DNA of 64,000 bases from Neisseria perflava. Its GTDB lineage: Bacteria > Pseudomonadota > Gammaproteobacteria > Burkholderiales > Neisseriaceae. This document shows positions 17,825-26,807 of the stretch, piece by piece. Location of the stretch: the NCBI RefSeq assembly GCF_024170405.1, contig NZ_JALJYC010000011.1, positions 1-64,000 of the forward strand, given 5' to 3'. Numbering within the stretch: position 1 is the stretch's first letter; the number at the start of each line of letters is the position of its first letter. Made by a program: the position numbers and the translations under genes. The notes beneath the pieces are model-generated. The model was not told where the DNA came from. It saw nothing but the letters and a program-made list of their open reading frames with translations, and ran no database searches.

Positions 17825-18500
17825 GGCAGTTTGCTTTCTCGTTGGTCACAACCAAGCTAATCGGGTATTCTAAAGTCGGCGCAGCGGAGGCTTGGTCAAA
17901 CAAGGCTTTTTTCTCTGCGCCTTGCAGCGCCAGATACAGATGCGGCACGCTGACGATTTCAGCCAAGCTCATGGTCACGCGCTCATGCGGCGCGGTTACC
18001 GGAGTAGTGTGCGCCAATACCGGATTGTTGTTCAAATCAATCGCTGCCTGTAATTGCGGCGCTTTGGGGAACAACGAAGCGGTGTGACCGTCCGGCCCCA
18101 TGCCTAAAATAGCGACATCGGGACGTTTGTAATGTTTCAGCGCAAACGCAACCACTGCTTCCGGCTGTAATTCTGTTTCAGACTTACCGGCTTCAACCAT
18201 CGGAATCCAAACAGCGGCAGCGGCTTTGTTTTGCAGCAGATATTCATGCGCCAAAGCGGTGTTGCTGTCAGCATGATTGGTCGGCACAATGCGCTCGTCC
18301 ACCAAACCGATTTTCACTTTATCCCATGCGATGTCTTTTTGAGATAATTCTTTAAACAATGCGATGGGCGATTTGCCGCCGGAAACCACCAACACGGCTT
18401 CGCCTTTGGCGGCAATGGCTTGCTGCAAATCGGCAGCAATCGCACCAGCCAAGGCTTGAACGTAAGCCTCAGCTGATTCAAATGTTTGAACGGTGTACAT
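17805..18500 (-). CDS. pgl: 6-phosphogluconolactonase
   Basis: Hydrolyses 6-phosphogluconolactone to 6-phosphogluconate. The 231-aa DevB-type protein has the NagB-like fold motifs VLVVSGGKSPIALF, VKIGLVDERIVP and ILGMGPDGHTASLFP, the latter two near the active site. It sits between zwf and glk and overlaps glk. Confidence 0.94.
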   Translation of the reverse strand: MYTVQTFESAEAYVQALAGAIAADLQQAIAAKGEAVLVVSGGKSPIALFKELSQKDIAWDKVKIGLVDERIVPTNHADSNTALAHEYLLQNKAAAAVWIPMVEAGKSETELQPEAVVAFALKHYKRPDVAILGMGPDGHTASLFPKAPQLQAAIDLNNNPVLAHTTPVTAPHERVTMSLAEIVSVPHLYLALQGAEKKALFDQASAAPTLEYPISLVVTNEKANCHVFYAN

Positions 18501-18520
18501 ATTTGTTATTCCTTCTTCTG

Positions 18521-18558
18521 TTTTCAGACGGCCTCACATCAGCCAGGCCGTCTGAAAA
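18521..18558. repeat. Inverted DUS pair between zwf and pgl
   Basis: Two DUS face each other with a 10-base spacer in the 69-bp gap. It could fold and give partial termination between zwf and pgl. Confidence 0.6.
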
Positions 18559-18569
18559 ACCTTTACTGC

Positions 18570-20015
18570 TTATTGCTCTTCATGCCATTTGTTGCCGTCG
18601 CGTGCCAGCAGTTCGCGGGCAGCTTCCGGACCCCAAGACAGGGCGGGATAGCCATGAGGCGGCGTAGTGTTGTTGGCCCAGTTGTCCAAAATCGGCATCA
18701 CATATTCCCACGCGGCTTCCAACTCGTCGCGGCGGTTAAACAAGCCCAATTTGCCGTTAATCACTTCCAGCAGCAGGCGCTCGTAGGCTTCTTGGCGGCG
18801 GCCGGCGATTTCTTTGCCCATGTCCAGTTTCAACGCAGCCAGCTCGACTTTATGACCGGCACCCGGCTGTTTCACTTGGGTATAGAGGCGGATGGATTCG
18901 TTCGGTTGCAATTCGATAACCAAGCGGTTGGGCGCAGGCAGGCTGTTTTCAAAGCCGATATTATCCAATTCTTTGAAATTCAATACGATTTCAGCCACTT
19001 TACCCGCCATGCGTTTACCGGTACGCAGGTAGAACGGCACGCCTTTCCAGCGTTCGTTTTCGATTTCGGCTTTGATGGCGACATATGTTTCGGTAAAGCT
19101 GTCGGCCGGTACGTTCAACTCTTGCAGATAGCCGTTCATGCCGTCGGCGGCGGTATATTGGCCGCGTACCACGTTTTCGTTTACCGATTCAACCGTCAGC
19201 GGTTTCAATGAATGGATAACCTTCACTTTTTCATCGCGCAGCGCATCGGCATCCAGACTGGACGGCGCTTCCATCGCGGTAATGCACAACATCTGCATCA
19301 AGTGGTTTTGAATCATGTCGCGCAGGGCGCCGGTGATGTCGTAAAACTCGCCGCGCTCTTCCACGCCCAACTGTTCGGCAATGGTCAGCTGCACGCTTTT
19401 AATGTATTTGTTGTTCCACAACGGCTCGAACATCACATTGGCAAAACGCAGTTCCAAGATGTTTTGCAGGCTTTCTTTGCCCAAGTAGTGGTCGATACGG
19501 TAGATTTGCTCTTCTTTGAAATATTGCGCCACATCGTGGTTGATTTGTTGCGAAGACGCCAAATCGGTACCCAACGGTTTTTCCAATACCACGCGCACGT
19601 TATCCGCATTCAGGCCGACTTTAGCTAGGTTTTCGCAGGCTTGGGCAAAGAATTTCGGTGCGGTAGAGAGGTAAATCACCACATTTTCGGTTTGGGTACG
19701 GGCTTTAACCATATCACCCAAGGCGTTGAAGTGTTCCGGATGGGTAACGTCAACGGTCAGGTATTCGATACGCTTGATGAAAGACGCCCATTGTTCGTCG
19801 GAGAAGTTTTGTTTGACGTGGATTTTGGAGTTGGTTCCCACTTTGGCCAAAAATGCGGCCGTATCCATATTGCTGCGACTCACTCCCAAAATACGGCCGT
19901 CGGGATGCAGCAGACCGGCCACATGCGCCTGATACAGGCAGGGCAGCAGCTTGCGCATGGCCAAATCACCGGTTGCGCCGAACAATACCAAGTCAAAATT
20001 TGTTTGCGTACTCAT
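18570..20015 (-). CDS. zwf: Glucose-6-phosphate 1-dehydrogenase
   Basis: Oxidises glucose-6-P with NADP, entry to the Entner-Doudoroff and pentose-phosphate routes. The 481-aa protein has the coenzyme motif LFGATGDLAMRKLLP near the N-terminus, the catalytic RIDHYLGKE signature (H is the general base) and the usual C-terminal domain. First gene of zwf-pgl-glk-hexR-pgi, divergent from edd-eda across a 453-bp regulatory gap. Confidence 0.97.
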   Translation of the reverse strand: MSTQTNFDLVLFGATGDLAMRKLLPCLYQAHVAGLLHPDGRILGVSRSNMDTAAFLAKVGTNSKIHVKQNFSDEQWASFIKRIEYLTVDVTHPEHFNALGDMVKARTQTENVVIYLSTAPKFFAQACENLAKVGLNADNVRVVLEKPLGTDLASSQQINHDVAQYFKEEQIYRIDHYLGKESLQNILELRFANVMFEPLWNNKYIKSVQLTIAEQLGVEERGEFYDITGALRDMIQNHLMQMLCITAMEAPSSLDADALRDEKVKVIHSLKPLTVESVNENVVRGQYTAADGMNGYLQELNVPADSFTETYVAIKAEIENERWKGVPFYLRTGKRMAGKVAEIVLNFKELDNIGFENSLPAPNRLVIELQPNESIRLYTQVKQPGAGHKVELAALKLDMGKEIAGRRQEAYERLLLEVINGKLGLFNRRDELEAAWEYVMPILDNWANNTTPPHGYPALSWGPEAARELLARDGNKWHEEQ

Positions 20016-20173
20016 GTTTTATCTTTCATCAAGAGGAGGCTTGCGCCATATTAATCAATCTTAAAACAGAAACCGGCAGTGTAAAAATCCAATAAAATCA
20101 TGGCTATCGAATCTCTAACACAGGTACAATCCGTTTATCCGCCGCCACGCCTGACGGCAGAACGGTTGAATTT

Positions 20174-20188
20174 GGTAGTAATACTACA
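20174..20188. promoter_or_regulatory. Candidate HexR-like operator, zwf side
   Basis: GGTAGTAATACTACA has arms GTAGT/ACTAC around a 3-base centre and resembles the HexR consensus TGTAATnnnATTACA. It lies about 160 bp upstream of zwf. It is weaker than the site at 20330. Confidence 0.45.
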
Positions 20189-20290
20189 CAGGGCTACACT
20201 TTTTGTCTATCACGAATTCCGTAAATTATTTGACCTAATCCAAGATTTGCGTTGTTTTTTTATTACATTTTATTTTAAACCGCAAAAATC

Positions 20291-20304
20291 ACGATTTAAA
20301 TCAA
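20291..20304. promoter_or_regulatory. FNR-like site in the zwf/edd gap
   Basis: ACGATTTAAATCAA reads TTGATTTAAATCGT on the other strand, close to the FNR consensus TTGATnnnnATCAA. The rest of the 453-bp zwf/edd gap is AT-rich, and I see no convincing gene in it. Confidence 0.3.
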
Positions 20305-20329
20305 ATTTCATGCTTTTCTTAAATTATTT

Positions 20330-20346
20330 TTGTAACAAAATTACAA
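20330..20346. promoter_or_regulatory. HexR-type operator upstream of edd
   Basis: TTGTAACAAAATTACAA is a perfect 6-bp dyad (TTGTAA/TTACAA) with 5-base spacer, matching the known HexR site TTGTAATtaaATTACAA in length and arms. It is followed by a -10-like TATAAT at 20356-20361, so bound HexR would block the edd promoter. Confidence 0.65.
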
Positions 20347-20468
20347 TAGCTGTATTATAATATCCCTACAAAATTCAGACGGCCTCCGTCAATATTCAAT
20401 ACCAATTATTGCGATTGACGGTTGCGCCGCCCGCGACCACACCCTACCTATCCCGAAGGAGACTGAAC

Positions 20469-22304
20469 ATGAGCACCACTCCTCTTCATCCGAAATTAGC
20501 AGAAATCACCCAGCGCATTATCGAGCGCAGCCGTCCGACCCGTGAAAAATATTTGGCCAAAATCCGCAGCGCCAAACAAGTCGGCAAATTAGAGCGCAAC
20601 CAGCTCGGCTGCAGCAACTTGGCGCACGGCTACGCCTCCATGCCGAAAACCATCAAAATCGAAATGTTACAGGAAAGCGTACCGAATCTGGGTATCGTCA
20701 CCACCTACAACGACATGGTTTCCGCCCACCAGCCGTTTAAAGATTTCCCCGATTGGATTAAAGACGAAGCGCTGAAAAACAACGCTACCGCCCAAGTCGC
20801 CGGTGGCGCACCCGCCATGTGCGACGGCATTACCCAAGGTTATGAAGGCATGGAATTGTCGCTGTTTTCCCGCGACGTGATTGCCATGAGCACCGCCGTA
20901 GCGATGTCCCACCAAATGTTCGACGGCGGCCTGTATATGGGCGTATGTGACAAAATCGTACCGGGCTTGATGATTGGCGCGTTGTCGTTCGGCCATCTAC
21001 CGGGTATTTTCCTGCCCGCAGGCCCGATGAACAGCGGTATCGGCAATAAAGAAAAAGCACGCACCCGCCAATTATTTGCAGAAGGCAAAGTCGGCCGCGA
21101 CGCCCTGCTTGCCAGCGAAATGGGCTCTTACCACAGCCCGGGTACCTGTACTTTCTACGGTACGGCCAACTCCAACCAAATGATGATGGAGCTGATGGGC
21201 GTACACCTGCCGACGGCTGCCTTCGTTCATCCTTATACCGACTTGCGCGAAGCGCTGACCCGCTACGGCGCGGCGCATTTGGCACGCGGTATCCGCAACG
21301 GCACTGCCAAACCGTTCGGCGAAATGCTGACCGAAAAATCCTTTATCAACGCCTTGATTGGCTTGATGGCCACTGGCGGCTCAACCAACCACACCATGCA
21401 CTTAGTCGCGATGGCACGCGCGGCCGGCGTGATTCTGAACTGGGACGATTTCGACAAAATTTCTTCCATCATCCCGCTCTTGATTCGTGTGTATCCGAAC
21501 GGCAAAGCCGACGTCAACCACTTTACCGCTGCGGGCGGTCTGCCGTTTGTCATCCGCGAGCTGCTTGACGCCGGCCTCTTGCATGACGATGTGGATACCG
21601 TTGTCGGCCACGGTATGCGCCACTACACCCAAGAACCGTTCCTCATCGACGGCAACCTGGAATGGCGCGACGCGCCTGCCGAAAGCGGCAACGACGACAT
21701 TCTGCGCAAAGCCGACAATCCGTTCTCACCCGACGGCGGTCTGCGCCTGATGAAAGGCAACATCGGCCGTGCGGTAATGAAAGTGTCTGCGGTACAAGAC
21801 CAATTCCGCGTGATTGAAGCGCCTGCCATCGTATTTAACGACCAACGCGAAGTACTGGCAGCGTTTGACCGTGGCGAATTGGAACGCGATTTTATCTGCG
21901 TTGTCCGCTATCAAGGCCCGCGTGCCAACGGTATGCCCGAGTTGCACAAACTGACCCCGCCGCTGGGCATTCTGCAAGACCGTGGCTTCAAAGTCGCCCT
22001 GCTGACCGACGGCCGCATGTCCGGCGCTTCGGGCAAAGTACCGGCTGCCATCCACATGAGTCCGGAAGCGCTGATGGGCGGCGACATCGCCAAAATCCGT
22101 ACCGGCGACATGATTCGCTTGGATTCCTTTACCGGCGATTTGAACGTATTGGTTACCGAAGCGGAATGGGTGGCGCGCGAACACGAGCAAATTGATTTAA
22201 GCGCCAACCAGCATGGTTGCGGCCGCGAACTGTTCGCCGGTTTCCGCAGCATGACCAGCAGCGCCGAAACCGGTGCAATGAGCTTCGGCGGCGATTTTGC
22301 TTAA
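20469..22304 (+). CDS. edd: Phosphogluconate dehydratase
   Basis: Entner-Doudoroff dehydratase making KDPG from 6-phosphogluconate; an Fe-S enzyme of the IlvD/Edd family. The 611-aa protein contains GGAPAMCDGITQGYEGMELSL, with the cluster cysteine, and GRMSGASGKVPAAIHMSPEAL near the end. The start MSTTPLHPK follows an AAGGAGA ribosome-binding site; the upstream codons are leader. Operon with eda. Confidence 0.96.
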   Translation: MSTTPLHPKLAEITQRIIERSRPTREKYLAKIRSAKQVGKLERNQLGCSNLAHGYASMPKTIKIEMLQESVPNLGIVTTYNDMVSAHQPFKDFPDWIKDEALKNNATAQVAGGAPAMCDGITQGYEGMELSLFSRDVIAMSTAVAMSHQMFDGGLYMGVCDKIVPGLMIGALSFGHLPGIFLPAGPMNSGIGNKEKARTRQLFAEGKVGRDALLASEMGSYHSPGTCTFYGTANSNQMMMELMGVHLPTAAFVHPYTDLREALTRYGAAHLARGIRNGTAKPFGEMLTEKSFINALIGLMATGGSTNHTMHLVAMARAAGVILNWDDFDKISSIIPLLIRVYPNGKADVNHFTAAGGLPFVIRELLDAGLLHDDVDTVVGHGMRHYTQEPFLIDGNLEWRDAPAESGNDDILRKADNPFSPDGGLRLMKGNIGRAVMKVSAVQDQFRVIEAPAIVFNDQREVLAAFDRGELERDFICVVRYQGPRANGMPELHKLTPPLGILQDRGFKVALLTDGRMSGASGKVPAAIHMSPEALMGGDIAKIRTGDMIRLDSFTGDLNVLVTEAEWVAREHEQIDLSANQHGCGRELFAGFRSMTSSAETGAMSFGGDFA

Positions 22305-22327
22305 TTAAACCCGTATTGATGTACCCG

Positions 22328-22382
22328 TTTTCAGACGGCCTTTCTCCCCTGCCCATGCCGATGACGCAAGGCCGTCTGAAAA
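22328..22382 (+). repeat. Inverted DUS pair between edd and eda
   Basis: Outward and inward DUS are separated by about 27 bases in the 117-bp gap. Complete termination here would separate the two steps of one pathway, so it is more likely a partial attenuator or an uptake signal. Confidence 0.55.
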
Positions 22383-22421
22383 ATTTTCCCTCTGACTGAT
22401 ATTGGATATAGGAGATTCGAT

Positions 22422-23057
22422 ATGTCCCAACTGACTCCCCGCGAGATTTTGAGTGCCGGTGCCGTTGTGCCCGTGATGGCGATTGACGACTTGAGCACCG
22501 CCGTTGATTTGGCGCACGCTTTGGTTGAAGGCGGCATTCCCACTTTGGAAATCACCCTGCGCACCCCCGTTGGTCTCGACGCCATCCGCCTGATTGCCAA
22601 AGAAGTACCGAACGCCATCGTTGGCGCGGGTACCGTTGTCAATCCTGAACAACTGAAAGCCGTGGAAGACGCCGGCGCGGTATTTGCCATCAGCCCGGGT
22701 TTGCACGAATCTTTGGCTAAAGCCAGCGAAAACAGCGGCATTCCGTTGATTCCGGGTGTAGCCACTCCGGGCGAAGTACAACTGGCCTTGGAGCACGGTA
22801 TCGACACCCTGAAACTGTTCCCGGCCGAAGTAGTCGGCGGCAAAGCCATGCTCAAAGCCCTGTACGGCCCGTATGCCGACATCCGCTTCTGTCCGACCGG
22901 CGGTATCAGCCTGGCAACCGCTCCGGCCTATTTGGAACTGCCCAACGTCTTGTGCGTCGGCGGCTCTTGGCTGACCCCGAAAGACGTGGTGAAAAACAAA
23001 GATTGGAATACCATTACCAAACTGGCGCGTGAAGCCGCCGCTTTGAAAAAAGCTTAA
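22422..23057 (+). CDS. eda: KDPG aldolase (2-keto-3-deoxy-6-phosphogluconate aldolase)
   Basis: Splits KDPG into pyruvate and glyceraldehyde-3-P. The 211-aa class I aldolase shows the Schiff-base lysine in TLKLFPAEVVGG, the catalytic Glu in PTLEITLRT, and the phosphate-binding FCPTGGISL. A TAGGAG ribosome-binding site precedes the ATG. Confidence 0.96.
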   Translation: MSQLTPREILSAGAVVPVMAIDDLSTAVDLAHALVEGGIPTLEITLRTPVGLDAIRLIAKEVPNAIVGAGTVVNPEQLKAVEDAGAVFAISPGLHESLAKASENSGIPLIPGVATPGEVQLALEHGIDTLKLFPAEVVGGKAMLKALYGPYADIRFCPTGGISLATAPAYLELPNVLCVGGSWLTPKDVVKNKDWNTITKLAREAAALKKA

Positions 23058-23097
23058 TTTGTATGGATATGGTGAAATAAGTAAAAAATCAAACTGC

Positions 23098-23160
23098 GTA
23101 GGTTGGGATGAAATCCCAACGAGCCCTTTGGTAAATATTGGGTTTACAACCCAACCTACC
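23098..23160. repeat. Palindromic intergenic repeat, GTAGGTTGGG type
   Basis: GTAGGTTGGGAT and its reverse complement bound a 63-bp unit with an internal short dyad. It belongs with the GTAGGGTGGG units near 40965, 42741 and 47109. Confidence 0.6.
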
Positions 23161-23213
23161 CCATGCTGCCGGTTTGCTTTCTCATTCATTTCACTATAAA
23201 CTGCACAAAGCAA

Positions 23214-23249
23214 AGGCCGTCTGAAAATTTTGTGATTTTCAGACGGCCT
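23214..23249. terminator. Inverted DUS pair between eda and the DUF2788 gene
   Basis: Arms AGGCCGTCTGAAAAT with a short loop, between convergent genes, T-rich both ways. Confidence 0.75.
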
Positions 23250-23265
23250 TTGCTTATTTGGCAAA

Positions 23266-23472
23266 CTATTTGGACAACACCAAGAAATTAATCAGCAACT
23301 CCTTGAAAATAAAACCGAACACGCCCAGCCCCAGCACCAAAAACAACATCGCCATGCCAAACTTGCCCGCTTTGGATTCCTTACCCAGATTCCAAACAAT
23401 AAAGCCCAAAAAAATAATCAGTACCGACAGGCAAATTTTCAACGCCCATGCCGAGAAAACGGCTTCATCCAT
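23266..23472 (-). CDS. DUF2788-type small membrane protein
   Basis: A 68-aa protein with two hydrophobic helices (about residues 8-27 and 38-62) joined by a short basic loop NLGKESKAGKFG. The pattern matches DUF2788 proteins of Neisseria and related beta-proteobacteria; function unknown. The gene has its own DUS terminator. Confidence 0.7.
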   Translation of the reverse strand: MDEAVFSAWALKICLSVLIIFLGFIVWNLGKESKAGKFGMAMLFLVLGLGVFGFIFKELLINFLVLSK

Positions 23473-23535
23473 CGCATTATCCTTGTATCGTGTGCGCTTA
23501 TCATATTTTCAGACGGCCTCGCGCCCGAAACACTA

Positions 23536-23696
23536 GGGTCTGTTGACATTTTATCCGTGAAGCAGATTTTCGAGCAAAAAAGCGCGGATGCAAGGCAAAA
23601 AGCGCAGCAAGGTTGTACACCTTGCGAGCATTTTTAACGCAGCAGGCGCGCTTTTTTTGCCGAAAAGATGCCGCGTGATAAAATGTCAACAAACCC
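23536..23696. mobile_element. 161-bp MITE-like palindromic element with TA duplication
   Basis: The ends are near-perfect inverted repeats of about 23 bp (GGGTyTGTTGACATTTTATC plus a few bases), flanked by TA on both sides (23534-23535 and 23697-23698). The interior is also an imperfect palindrome (AGCAAAAAAGCGCG ... CGCGCTTTTTTTGC) with a central GCAAGG-TTGTACA-CCTTGC hairpin. No coding capacity. It lies between two DUS copies that face each other, so it appears inserted into the loop of a former DUS terminator. TA duplication suggests mobilisation by an IS630/Tc1-type transposase (inference). Confidence 0.7.
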
Positions 23697-23729
23697 TAAG
23701 GCCGTCTGAAAAACAGATACGATTCTAAA

Positions 23730-24896
23730 TCAAGCCATTGCCTGTTGCAAATCGGCAATCAAATCATCCACATATTCCAAACCCACCGACAAGCGGATTA
23801 AGCCCGGTTTAATCCCCGCAGCCAGCTTGTCTTCTGGCGTCATACGGCCGTGAGTGGTTGTCCACGGGTGGGTAATGGTCGAGCGCACATCGCCCAAATT
23901 AGCCGTTTTGGAAAACAGCGCCACGCCGTCCACAATCTTCCAAGCCGCTTCTTTGTCCGCTACTTCAAAGCCGATGACAATGCCGCCGCCGTTTTGCTGC
24001 GCCGCAATCAAATCTTTCTGCGGATGGTCGGGCAAGCCCGGATAATACACCGCTTCCACGCCGCTTTGCGTTTGCAGCCATTTGGCCACTTGCAGCGCGT
24101 TATCAAATTGTTTTTCCATGCGCACCGACAGCGTTTCAATACCGCTGAGCAGCGTCCACGCATTAAACGGCGACATCGCCAAACCGCAGGAATTGCAATA
24201 CATCGCCACCTGCGTCATCAATTCGTCCGAACCCGACAACACGCCGCCCATCACGCGGCCGTGGCCGTCCAAGGCTTTCGTGGCCGACTGCACCGAAATA
24301 TCCGCACCCAAAGCCAGCGGCTGCTGACCCACCGGCGACATCAGGCTATTGTCCACCACCAGCAAAGCGCCCGCCGCATGCGCCATATCCGCCAGCGCAC
24401 ACAAATCCGCCACTTCGCCCAGCGGATTAGACGGTGTTTCCAAGAAAAACAGCTTGGTATTCGGTTTCACCGCCGCCTGCCAAGCCGCCGTATCGGTCGG
24501 CGAAACATAGGTAACTTCAATGCCGAATTTGGTTACGATACCGTTGATAAAACCGACCGTCGTGCCAAACAGACTCTGGCTCGACACCACATGGTCGCCC
24601 GCTTTCAAAAAGGTAAAAAACGCTGCCTGAATCGCCGACATACCGGTCGAAGTGGCAATCGAACGCTCCGCTCCTTCCAAAGCCGACACGCGCTGCTCAA
24701 ACGCCGCAATGGTCGGATTGGCGGTGCGGGTATAAGTAAAACCTTTTACCTTTTTGGAAAACAACGCCTCGGCATGCTCCGCGCTGTCCCACATAAAACT
24801 GCTGGTTAAAAATAGCGCCTGATTGTGTTCCAAATATTCGGTCTGCTCTTTACCGCCGCGGATGGCTAAGGTTTGCGGATGAAGTTTTTGAGTCAT
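23730..24896 (-). CDS. metZ: O-succinylhomoserine sulfhydrylase
   Basis: PLP enzyme of the Cys/Met metabolism family making homocysteine from O-succinylhomoserine and sulfide. The 388-aa protein has the PLP lysine in SATKALDGHGRVMGG, substrate/phosphate motifs YTRTANPT and ATSTGMSAI, and LETPSNPLGEV. The N-terminus (LHPQTLAIRGG) is typical of MetZ rather than MetB. Monocistronic; divergent from the nucleotidase gene. Confidence 0.92.
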   Translation of the reverse strand: MTQKLHPQTLAIRGGKEQTEYLEHNQALFLTSSFMWDSAEHAEALFSKKVKGFTYTRTANPTIAAFEQRVSALEGAERSIATSTGMSAIQAAFFTFLKAGDHVVSSQSLFGTTVGFINGIVTKFGIEVTYVSPTDTAAWQAAVKPNTKLFFLETPSNPLGEVADLCALADMAHAAGALLVVDNSLMSPVGQQPLALGADISVQSATKALDGHGRVMGGVLSGSDELMTQVAMYCNSCGLAMSPFNAWTLLSGIETLSVRMEKQFDNALQVAKWLQTQSGVEAVYYPGLPDHPQKDLIAAQQNGGGIVIGFEVADKEAAWKIVDGVALFSKTANLGDVRSTITHPWTTTHGRMTPEDKLAAGIKPGLIRLSVGLEYVDDLIADLQQAMA

Positions 24897-25081
24897 TTTT
24901 TATCCAATCTGAAATATTCGAGGCCGTCTGAAAGCGACAAACGGCAAGCGTATTGAAAGAGTTAATTTGTTAACATTTTGCGCTAATTTTGGCAGTCTTT
25001 CAAGTTTGCAATCCGGTTAATCAAGAGCCGTGCAGATAGAAAGCAGATTTGATAAGATGGCTTCTTTATTGAATCCATCCT

Positions 25082-26731
25082 ATGCCAATTTTTATGAAAT
25101 CAGCAGCCATTCTGCCCCTTTTACTCCTCTCTGCAACCGTTTTTGCCTATCAGCCCAACCATAGCTATCGACTTACCGTATTACACACCAATGATTTACA
25201 CGGCCATTTTTGGCCGAATGATAAGGGCGAATACGGCTTAGCCGCACAAAAAACCCTGATTGACGGCATTAAAAAAGAAGTACAAAAGCAAGGCGGTTCG
25301 GTAATCGTGTTAAACGCTGGTGATGTTAATACCGGCATTCCCGAATCGGATTTGCAAAATGCGCGTCCGGACATCGAGGGAATGAATGCCATCGGTTATG
25401 AAGCGATGACGTTGGGTAACCATGAATTTGACAATCCGTTGCAATTATTGGATATGCAGGAAAAATGGGCCAAATTTCCTTTTTTGGCCGCCAATGTCTA
25501 TTCCAATAAAACCCTTAAGCTGTTGGTTCAGCCTTATACGATTTTGAATAAACAGGGCTTGAAAGTGGCGGTTGTGGGGCTGACGACCGAAGACACTGGC
25601 AAACTCGGTAATCCAGAATATATGCATGAAGTGGTGTTTAAAGACCCTACCCAAACGGCGCAACAAGTCTTACAAAATTTAAATCAAACCGAAAAACCGG
25701 ATATTAAAATCGCCCTAACCCATATGGGGTATTACCCTGACGGTAAATACGGCTCCAACGCCCCCGGCGATGTCAGCATGGTGCGTAAATTACCCGCTGG
25801 CGCTTTTGATATGGTGGTCGGTGCGCATACGCACGATACAGTCTGCGTGGATAAACAAGGTGTTTTCATCAAAGACTACCAAGCTGGACAAGCCTGCCAG
25901 CCTGATTTCCAAAATGGCACTTGGATTATGCAAGCTGGAGAATGGGGCAAATTTGTCGGCCGCGCCGATTTTGAGTTTCAAAACGGCAAGCTAACGCTGC
26001 TCAACTATGCGCTGATTCCCGTCAACCTCAAAAAAAGCGTGAAAAATGCACAGGGGCAAACCGAATATGTCCTCTATCAACCGGAAATTCCCCAACATAA
26101 AAATCTCGCTAAACATTTAAAAACGTACCAAGACAAGGGCGACAAATTATTGGGTGTCAAAATAGGCGCACTAAACGGCAAATTGGAAGGTGACCGCCAT
26201 GTCATCCGTTTTGAACAGACCAATTTGGGCAAATTGATTGCAGAATCCCAGCGCCAACGTGTCCAAGCGGATTTAGCCATCGTCGGTTCAGGTGGTATCC
26301 GCGACTCCATTTTGCCGGGAGATGTGACCTATAAGGATTTATTGAAAGTCCAGCCTTTTGGCAATATTTTGGCTTATGTGGATTTAAGCGGTCAGGAATT
26401 ACGGGATTACCTGAACATCGTAGCCTTTAAAGAAGTCGATTCCGGGGCTTATCCGCAATTTTCAGGCATTGAAATGGTGGTTAACCGCAAAACCCATACG
26501 TTGGAAAATATCAAAATCCAAGGCAAAATTTTAAATCCGAAGAAAACCTACCGCTTGGCCGTTTTAAGCTATTGGGCAGCCGGTGGCGACGGTTATCCGA
26601 GAATTACCCATTATCCGACTTATGTCAACACCGGGTTTGTAGATGTAGATGTATTAAAAGACTTTTTCACGCAACATAGCCCGATTAATGCCGAGCAGTT
26701 TAACGCCAGTCGTGCCGTTGTTTTCCAATAA
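25082..26731 (+). CDS. Periplasmic 5'-nucleotidase / UshA-family metallophosphatase
   Basis: The 549-aa precursor begins with a signal peptide (KSAAILPLLLLSATVFA-YQ) and then the calcineurin-like metallophosphatase domain: VLHTNDLHGH (metal ligands), LNAGDVNTG, GNHEFD and GAHTHD; the 5'-nucleotidase C-terminal substrate domain follows (about residues 350-530, with VGSGGIRDSILPGD). Such enzymes release phosphate from nucleotides in the periplasm and can act on NAD or UDP-sugars. ATG at 25094 is an alternative start. Base composition is somewhat more AT-rich than neighbours, so acquisition is possible. Confidence 0.88.
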   Translation: MPIFMKSAAILPLLLLSATVFAYQPNHSYRLTVLHTNDLHGHFWPNDKGEYGLAAQKTLIDGIKKEVQKQGGSVIVLNAGDVNTGIPESDLQNARPDIEGMNAIGYEAMTLGNHEFDNPLQLLDMQEKWAKFPFLAANVYSNKTLKLLVQPYTILNKQGLKVAVVGLTTEDTGKLGNPEYMHEVVFKDPTQTAQQVLQNLNQTEKPDIKIALTHMGYYPDGKYGSNAPGDVSMVRKLPAGAFDMVVGAHTHDTVCVDKQGVFIKDYQAGQACQPDFQNGTWIMQAGEWGKFVGRADFEFQNGKLTLLNYALIPVNLKKSVKNAQGQTEYVLYQPEIPQHKNLAKHLKTYQDKGDKLLGVKIGALNGKLEGDRHVIRFEQTNLGKLIAESQRQRVQADLAIVGSGGIRDSILPGDVTYKDLLKVQPFGNILAYVDLSGQELRDYLNIVAFKEVDSGAYPQFSGIEMVVNRKTHTLENIKIQGKILNPKKTYRLAVLSYWAAGGDGYPRITHYPTYVNTGFVDVDVLKDFFTQHSPINAEQFNASRAVVFQ

Positions 26732-26745
26732 ACATCAGCATAACA

Positions 26746-26788
26746 AGGCCGTCTGAAAAACACGTTGTTTCTGTTTTTCAGACGGCCT
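26746..26788. terminator. Inverted DUS pair between convergent genes
   Basis: Arms AGGCCGTCTGAAAAACA with a short loop between the nucleotidase and DUF3465 genes. Confidence 0.78.
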
Positions 26789-26807
26789 TGTTTGTTGCGT
26801 TGCAAAT

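Noticed and set aside
20100..20360. 86-codon open frame in the zwf/edd gap
   Set aside because: It overlaps the HexR-type dyads and the edd promoter and has no ribosome-binding site or protein-like pattern.
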